Below, in pieces: positions 59,001 through 64,000 of a stretch of 64,000 nt of DNA. Origin of the DNA: Leishmania mexicana MHOM/GT/2001/U1103 (taxonomy: Eukaryota > Euglenozoa > Kinetoplastea > Trypanosomatida > Trypanosomatidae); NCBI RefSeq assembly GCF_000234665.1, contig NC_018320.1, positions 124,001 through 188,000 of the forward strand, given 5' to 3'. The notes under the pieces are model-generated. The model had not been told where the DNA came from and ran no database searches. It worked only from the letters and a program-made list of their open reading frames with translations. The position numbers and the translations under genes are program-made. Position 1 is the stretch's first letter. The number at the start of each line of letters is the position of its first letter.

Positions 59001-59987
59001 TTACTCGGGGGAGCGCTGCAAGTTCGGGTGCGTGTCCGGGGACCGGATCAGCATGCCGTCGTCCAGCGGAGTCTGATGGCGACTGCTAACGAGCTTGAGG
59101 ATCTCGTCGCTGATTCGCTCCAGCGAGCCGGTGCCGACGTGGACCTCACCACGCTCTGGGCACTCGATCATTTCGAAGAGAAGCGGTGAGTTGTCAAACG
59201 GGCCATCGTTGAAGGTGATGGCCTGCAGGATCTCCGTCGTGGCCGCGTTGTACGGCACCTTCATCATGTTCATGTCATCTAGGATCTTCAGCGCCATGCG
59301 ATGCGCGTGGGCATGCTTCTCACCGCCGATGCGGAGGATATTCGCGAGGTCGTTGCAGACGGCCGTGTCGAAGGCATCCTTGACGGCGGTGCTCACAAAG
59401 TCGTCGCACTTCTTCATGTGAGCCTTCACCTTTGCCTGCTCCTCTTGCTGTTGGTCGAGGTAGCTCTGCTTGAAGGCCGACAACCCGCGCTTCAGCACGT
59501 CCTTGATATGGAAACTCGTGAGCTCGTGATGCTTGTACTCCTTGTGCATCACCCGGATGGGGTACATCGTCTCCTCGTAGAAGGTGATGAGCGACTTCAC
59601 ATCCGCCCAGTTTGTCTCGCGGAACTTCTTGAGGGCGCCAGGAGTGGGCTGCAGCTTGCTCGGGTCCTGCGAAAACTTGCTCGCCACCTGCTGCTCGATA
59701 CTGGTGTAGTCCACTTCGTCCGTGATCGTGGCAATGAGGGGGGCAAAGCGGGTGCGGGCAAGGTCCATCTCCGTGAAGGCCACCAGCCGCGGGTTGCACA
59801 CCTTCTCCAGGATAGCAACAGGAACCTTGTTCACCGCCGCCACCTCCTCCTTGGGCACAGCGTTGCCGAGCTTCTTGGCCGTGGTGGCCGGCGTCGAGTT
59901 CTGCAGCACGGCAATGCTGTGCGCGGCGCGCGTGGCCTGGATAGCCGTCACGCACGCAGCGGTGCTGCAGGCATGACGACGCAGCAT
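59001..59987 (-). CDS. Probable mitochondrial protein, helical, unknown
   Basis: The product is 328 residues from the ATG at 59987; the frame reaches 60071, but that upstream codon is GTG. The N-terminus (MLRRHACSTAACVTAIQATR) is basic, with no acidic residues for about 40 positions, a strong mitochondrial presequence. The mature part is soluble, highly charged and helical (VKSLITFYEETMYPIRVMHK, LDQQQEEQAKVKAHMKKCDD), with conserved-looking blocks near TRFAPLIATITDEVDYTSIE and NDGPFDNSPLLFEMIECPER. There is no membrane segment and no nucleotide-binding motif. The style resembles trypanosomatid-specific subunits of large mitochondrial complexes (ATP synthase or ribosome), but I cannot name one. 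Low-complexity content is small, so the gene is convincing. Confidence 0.8.
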   Translation of the reverse strand: MLRRHACSTAACVTAIQATRAAHSIAVLQNSTPATTAKKLGNAVPKEEVAAVNKVPVAILEKVCNPRLVAFTEMDLARTRFAPLIATITDEVDYTSIEQQVASKFSQDPSKLQPTPGALKKFRETNWADVKSLITFYEETMYPIRVMHKEYKHHELTSFHIKDVLKRGLSAFKQSYLDQQQEEQAKVKAHMKKCDDFVSTAVKDAFDTAVCNDLANILRIGGEKHAHAHRMALKILDDMNMMKVPYNAATTEILQAITFNDGPFDNSPLLFEMIECPERGEVHVGTGSLERISDEILKLVSSRHQTPLDDGMLIRSPDTHPNLQRSPE

Positions 59988-60579
59988 GATTGCCGTGAGC
60001 GAGGCGCGTGCGTGTAAGAGGAGGTTGGAAGCACGGCAGCGGCTCGAACCGGAGAACACCACCACCACCACGAGGTCTCTCGCAGAGACAAAGTTGGGGG
60101 GCGCCAGTAATGGCCGCGTCCGTCTAAATCTCTCCCCTTCTCTGTACGCTTACTCTCCGGGCGTGCGAGCGCGAAGGCGATGGACGTCGAGCCTCCACTC
60201 CAGCAGCACGTAGCGCTCTGTGATACGCCGCGGTAACAAGCAGAAAGGAAAAATGACCGAAGAGACCGACCACGGTAAGAGATGCGCAGAAGATGTGCAA
60301 GCGACGTCGACGTTGGTGGTGATCGCCAGAGATGGGAAGAGTCTTGAAGCGGTCGTGCGATGCACAGCGACAACGGAAGGGATTTGCTGGTGTGGTAAGA
60401 CGAAACGGAGAGAGAAGGACGTGCGTAGCTGATAAAAGCTGCGAGAGGGAGAGGAGGAGGGGGGCGGAGGGGTAACGTCGCGAGCACACACGTCCCCCCC
60501 CATGTGCGTGCACACATACACGCCACGGCAAGTCAAAAGCGAAACGGAGTGACACGCGGCTACAGCGGCGGCCACCACG

Positions 60580-60614
<35 letters not shown>

Positions 60615-60865
60615 CGCCTGTGCAGCAGGGGTCCGTGTCTTGAGCGCAGAACATGTCGTCCGTTTCGTCCATTCAAGGGAGGAAAAACAACAACCTAAAT
60701 GAGCAAGGGAGGCAGGCGACGCGCTCACACGCACGCGCACACACGTCAGTCGTACTCCGCTCCGCAGCGTGCGTGGATGGCCTGCTCGCCTGCACCGCAT
60801 CCCACCTCTTCGTTTACGTCTACCGCCTCTTCGGCGCTGATCGAATTCTTTTCACGCCTTCCCCT
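59988..60865. other. Intergenic region
   Basis: 5'UTR side of the mitochondrial protein gene. Contains a GT microsatellite (60586-60614). No gene recognised. Confidence 0.6.
60586..60614. repeat. GT dinucleotide microsatellite
   Basis: GT repeat of about 14 units with one GC interruption, in the intergenic region upstream of the mitochondrial protein gene at 59001-59987. Confidence 0.85.
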
Positions 60866-61286
60866 CAGCGTGAGTCCGCTCCGGCTGCCGCGCACACGGC
60901 GAGGTCACACGCCACACCCCACACCGCCACCCCACCCCCTACGCACACACACACGCACACCTCCGGCCCCTCCCTTGCCACAGGCCCCCACCCCACCCCC
61001 ACCGCCTGGTGCGAAGCAGCCGCAGGCACACGCAGCACAGCAGTGCGCCGACTCGGTCATCAGGGAGCACGGCCCCCGCCTCAAGCTCTACGCACCAAAC
61101 AGCCGTCTCGCCCGCCGCTCCGACGCCACGCAGGCCAGGACCTGGCCGCCGGCATCCGTGGCGATGCGTCGCTCTGACCTCGCCATGTCGCAGGTGCTTG
61201 GGCCCGTCACCGCCAGAGTTGGCTCGGCGTTCGGCAGGGATAGGGGGAGATCCCCTGGCGTCCTGGCACACGGAGTGGGGGGGGGG
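60866..61286 (-). mobile_element. Second SIDER-like repeat family, copy 2
   Basis: The longest copy of the family: 421 bp, from CAGCGTGAGTCCGC (shared with the fragment at 18419) to a G run at 61277-61286. From 60886 it is collinear with 42363-42763. No intact frame. It is in the presumed 3'UTR of dihydroorotate dehydrogenase, about 520 bp past the stop codon. Strand is a guess as for the other copy. Confidence 0.6.
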
Positions 61287-61809
61287 AGTGCGCTAATCAC
61301 ATCAAGCAACAGAAGACGATCACGCGTGCGCGCCGAGTGAGATGCGGGTACTTAATAATCAAAGCAAGAGCAGGATATGCGGCGAAGCCCACAACATCGG
61401 AGCGCAAGACGGATCCCCACCTCTCTCGCCCTCTCCCACAGCCGAAGCAGTGCCGCTGTGTCTGTGTCCTTGCTCGTCGATTCGGTCACTGGTGCTGCGA
61501 GATGCCCGACCTCGCTCCACACATCCGTCTCACGCGTATATGGACCGAGCGCATGAGCCGAAAGCGAAGTTGGCCGTGCAAAGCAAGCAGCAAAGGCGGC
61601 GCACAGGGAGAAAGGGGCAGGAGAGGAGGAGTGAAGACACCACGACAGATGGAGAGCCCGCGTCGCACATGTGCACGCCAGCCGAGCTTGTGGTGTCTCC
61701 CTCTGCCCTCCCGCCACCGCTCGCGTGTGTACGTGGGGAAGGGTGGGTCGTAGGGCTTTTCCTTTTCAGTGCCTCCTGTTGCTCTTCCTTAGCGCGTACC
61801 CTCGGCCAC
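61287..61809. other. 3'UTR region of dihydroorotate dehydrogenase
   Basis: Between the SIDER-like repeat and the DHODH stop codon. No gene, RNA or further repeat was recognised; overlapping frames are low-complexity or antisense. Confidence 0.6.
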
Positions 61810-62751
61810 TCAGTCCAGGGTCTTGACCTTGCCACGGAACTCGTCCAGCGTCTGGTAGCCCTTCTTCGCCATCACACTCAGCAACTCCGAGGTGAGCCGC
61901 TCGAAGATGGCGGGTCCCTCCTCTTGCAGCGCCGTGCCGACCTGCACCATGGAGGCGCCAGCGAGCACGTGCAGGAAGGCGTCCTCACCGGTGTACACGC
62001 CACCGCAGCCAAAGATCAGCTTTTCCGGGCAACGGCGGTAGAATGCGTTGACGTTCGCCAGTGCCGTGGGGAGGATGTAGTGGCCACCGAGGCCGCCAAA
62101 GCCCTGCTTCGGCTTGATCACCACGGACTCCGTCTCCGCGTCGATCACGAGGCCGTTACCGATGCTGTTGATGCAGGTGATGAACTGCACCTTCGGGAAC
62201 TCGTTGAGGATCTCGGCGGCGGCATCAAAGTGGGCGAAGTCGAAGTACGGCGGCATCTTCACACCAAACGAGTGCGGGTAGACCTCCGAGACCGCCGTCA
62301 AGCACTGCCGCATCGCGTCGAAGTCGTAGGCCACCTGCGGCTTGCCGGGCACGTTGGGGCAGGACAGGTTCAGCTCCAGGATGACGCCCTTCTCTGTCGC
62401 CACGGCGGCAAGGCGCTTGCACATCTCAGCATTCTCCCTCACGGACAAGCCGGACATGGACAGAAAAAGCGGCTTCTTGCCGTAGTCGTGCTGCTCCGCG
62501 GCGTAGGCCATGTAGAAGTCGAGCCCGTTGTTTGGCAGGCCCATCGAGTTGATGCTGCCAAGCGGCAGGGCCCGGTAGCGCGGTGTTGGGTTGCCCTCGC
62601 GGAGAGCGGGGGTGCAGCTCTTCGAGACCAGAGAACCGCTCGCCGACTCGGTCATGGCCACGAGGTCTTCCATCGTGCTGCACATCACGCCAGCCGCGTT
62701 CATGAACGGGTTAGCAAACGTGTTGTTGAGAAGATTCACCTGAAGGCTCAT
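61810..62751 (-). CDS. DHODH: Dihydroorotate dehydrogenase, class 1A (fumarate-type)
   Basis: Catalyses the fourth step of de novo pyrimidine synthesis, oxidising dihydroorotate to orotate with FMN; class 1A enzymes are soluble and use fumarate. The product is 313 residues from the ATG at 62751 (MSLQVNLLNNTFANPFMNAA), the usual length of the Leishmania enzyme; an upstream 33-codon extension of the frame is ignored. Diagnostic segments are KSCTPALREGNPTPRY, the substrate loop INSMGLPNNGLDFYM, the active-site ELNLSCPNVPGKPQ with base Cys131, GVKMPPYFD, ITCINSIGNGLVID, and the FMN phosphate site GGVYTGEDAFLHVLAGASMV. There is no N-terminal membrane or mitochondrial segment, as expected for class 1A. 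It lies downstream of aspartate carbamoyltransferase in the same unit, a cluster of pyrimidine genes known from trypanosomatids. A SIDER-like repeat lies in its 3'UTR region. Confidence 0.98.
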   Translation of the reverse strand: MSLQVNLLNNTFANPFMNAAGVMCSTMEDLVAMTESASGSLVSKSCTPALREGNPTPRYRALPLGSINSMGLPNNGLDFYMAYAAEQHDYGKKPLFLSMSGLSVRENAEMCKRLAAVATEKGVILELNLSCPNVPGKPQVAYDFDAMRQCLTAVSEVYPHSFGVKMPPYFDFAHFDAAAEILNEFPKVQFITCINSIGNGLVIDAETESVVIKPKQGFGGLGGHYILPTALANVNAFYRRCPEKLIFGCGGVYTGEDAFLHVLAGASMVQVGTALQEEGPAIFERLTSELLSVMAKKGYQTLDEFRGKVKTLD

Positions 62752-63778
62752 GGTTGCAGCAGCGGACAGGACAGGTGTGGCAAAATAAAGGAAGAATGGG
62801 TTGCAGCACGTGGCAGGTGCGTGTTGATGCTCCCTGCACTGGTCACGCACGCTGGAGGAAAGGTATGTGTGGGTGTGGGTGTGGGTGTTGATGACGAGTC
62901 GACCTCACCTTTTTGCTGTCGTAAAGCCCTGCGAGGGATGATGGAGTGGTCGGTGATGGGGGATTTGGGCCGTAGCAGTCGTGGAGCGAAGAGAGGAGAG
63001 ACACACACGCACACATGGCAGTCCAGCGAAGAACAGAGGAGGGGCGGAGAGAGTCATGAAGAATCATGCGCCGTAAGCGACCCTCACTGACAGTCTGCCC
63101 GACTCGTCGTGATGATGGACAGCGTAACAGCATGAAGACGCCGTCAGTGGATGACTGGGCTGGCCGAGGAACGACGGGAAAGCGCGCAGGGCTGCCCTAG
63201 ACACCGGCCTCCACGCTTTCTAGGCCGATATGGCTGAGCCGCCGCTCAAGCCTTTTTTATTCTGCGGCAACAAGAGCACCAAGAGAGCGCGACGGATGCA
63301 CGCCGGCTCAGCAGATCGTGCGCAACTCCCCGTGCCCACATGTGTGCGTGTCTGCTCCTCTGCAGTGTCAACTCGACCACCACAACGAATGCGTGGGGAC
63401 AAGACGAGGTGGCTGCGTCGGTCATCAGCGCCACAAGAGAGACAGAGAGAGATCGATGGAGTTGCAAGTCGGCATCCGCGCATGCATCGATATCGCTTCG
63501 GTGTGTTCGTCCACTCACCCGTTCCGTCTTTTATGATGTTATCGTGGCTGCGTGAGCCGCGATTTACTCTGCGTGAGAGAGAATAGACGCGGGTGCGCGG
63601 GTGTGTGTGTGTGTGTGTGGAGGGGGGAGCACGCACCGGCATCACCGTCACCATCACCACACGTTCGGGAGAGGGAGGGGGTCGCTGCTAATCGGCGTCT
63701 GAGATCCATGTTGGGCAGCAGTCAAGCTACATGAACTCCAGCGCTTTCAATAGCCGCCGCCCTCCCCCCTCCGGCAAC
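62752..63778. other. Intergenic region
   Basis: Presumed 3'UTR of aspartate carbamoyltransferase and 5'UTR of DHODH. Contains a GTGTGG tandem stretch (about 62865-62890) and a GT run (about 63599-63619). A T-rich minus-strand tract lies at about 62803-62760 close to the DHODH ATG. No gene recognised. Confidence 0.6.
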
Positions 63779-64000
63779 TCAAGAAAGCACGCTGAAGAGG
63801 ATAGCCATGCGCATGAAGAGGCCGTAGCGCATCTGTCGGAAGTACGCCGCACGCGGGTCGTCGTCGATGTCCGTGCTGAGCTCATCCACGCGGGGCAGCG
63901 GGTGCATGACAATCATCTTCGCCTTCGCGTGTGCCAGGCGAGCCTTGTCGATCCTCAGGCTAGCTTTGGAAGCCTCAAAGGCGGCCATGGCGTCGGCGTC
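63779..64000 (-). CDS. ACT: Aspartate carbamoyltransferase, C-terminal 73 residues (gene cut by window edge)
   Basis: Aspartate carbamoyltransferase makes carbamoyl-aspartate in pyrimidine synthesis. Only the last 73 codons are in the window, running in from the right edge without a start and ending at the TGA at 63781-63779. The segment KMIVMHPLPRVDELSTDID followed by DPRAAYFRQMRYGLFMRMAI is the characteristic C-terminal region of catalytic chains; HPLPRVDE is the aspartate-binding 240s-loop-like motif. The Met at 63988 is internal, not a start. Its order next to DHODH is as expected for the trypanosomatid pyrimidine cluster. Confidence 0.95.
   Translation of the reverse strand, partial: DADAMAAFEASKASLRIDKARLAHAKAKMIVMHPLPRVDELSTDIDDDPRAAYFRQMRYGLFMRMAILFSVLS

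Noticed and set aside
59001..59987. Naming the mitochondrial protein as a specific ATP-synthase or ribosome subunit
   Set aside because: The presequence and helical character fit, but I cannot recall a specific matching protein, so any name would be a guess.
60045..60056. GCTCGAACC as a tRNA B-box remnant
   Set aside because: No matching A box or cloverleaf could be drawn around it, and it lies in the 5' flank of a protein gene.

Overview
The window looks like nuclear DNA of a trypanosomatid, most probably an Old World Leishmania close to L. major. The DNA is GC-rich. Genes are intronless and long, and every gene I can support lies on the minus strand, so the window is part of one polycistronic unit read from right to left. 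Intergenic regions are long, rich in CT, CA and G runs, and carry short retroposon-like repeats. The gene order from aspartate carbamoyltransferase (right edge) through dihydroorotate dehydrogenase, amastin-like genes, a sugar kinase/pyrophosphorylase, ribosomal protein L21 and a second kinase/pyrophosphorylase matches what I recall of L. major chromosome 16. No strand-switch region, tRNA or CRISPR array was seen.

Layout from right to left (direction of transcription): 3' end of aspartate carbamoyltransferase (63779-64000); dihydroorotate dehydrogenase (61810-62751); a mitochondrial-type unknown (59001-59987); a degenerate DEAD-box-like protein with an RS-rich insert (53139-56750); an amastin-like gene (50479-51129); an amastin-like pseudogene (about 47334-47722); an amastin-like gene with a poly-Asp tail (45732-46352); AFKP80-type bifunctional kinase/pyrophosphorylase (38187-41792); a third amastin-like gene (36168-36722); ribosomal protein L21 (32640-33119); a membrane unknown (30769-31530); a secreted class 3 lipase (28992-29918); the second kinase/pyrophosphorylase, interrupted by a 100-N gap (24560-27231); a small basic/acidic protein (22498-23049); a PLP-decarboxylase-like protein that seems to lack its catalytic lysine (18677-21265); a mitochondrial unknown (16058-18019); a two-TM protein (13885-14976); an XRN 5'-3' exoribonuclease (9751-12687); a tubulin polyglutamylase-like TTLL protein (5543-7999); a coiled-coil/beta-helix protein (2138-3607); and an unknown gene running off the left edge (1-1356).

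Functional themes are de novo pyrimidine synthesis (two consecutive enzymes), activation of L-fucose/D-arabinose to GDP-sugars for surface glycoconjugates (two near-identical paralogues 13.6 kb apart), amastin-like surface proteins interleaved with them, RNA turnover, and cytoskeletal modification. With no per-gene promoters, regulation is expected from trans-splicing, polyadenylation and 3'UTR elements. The SIDER-like repeats and an AT-rich island all sit where 3'UTRs should be.

Several long reading frames begin at non-ATG codons or upstream of the likely spliced-leader site. I placed starts at the first plausible ATG and say so in each entry. Residue numbers refer to those starts.
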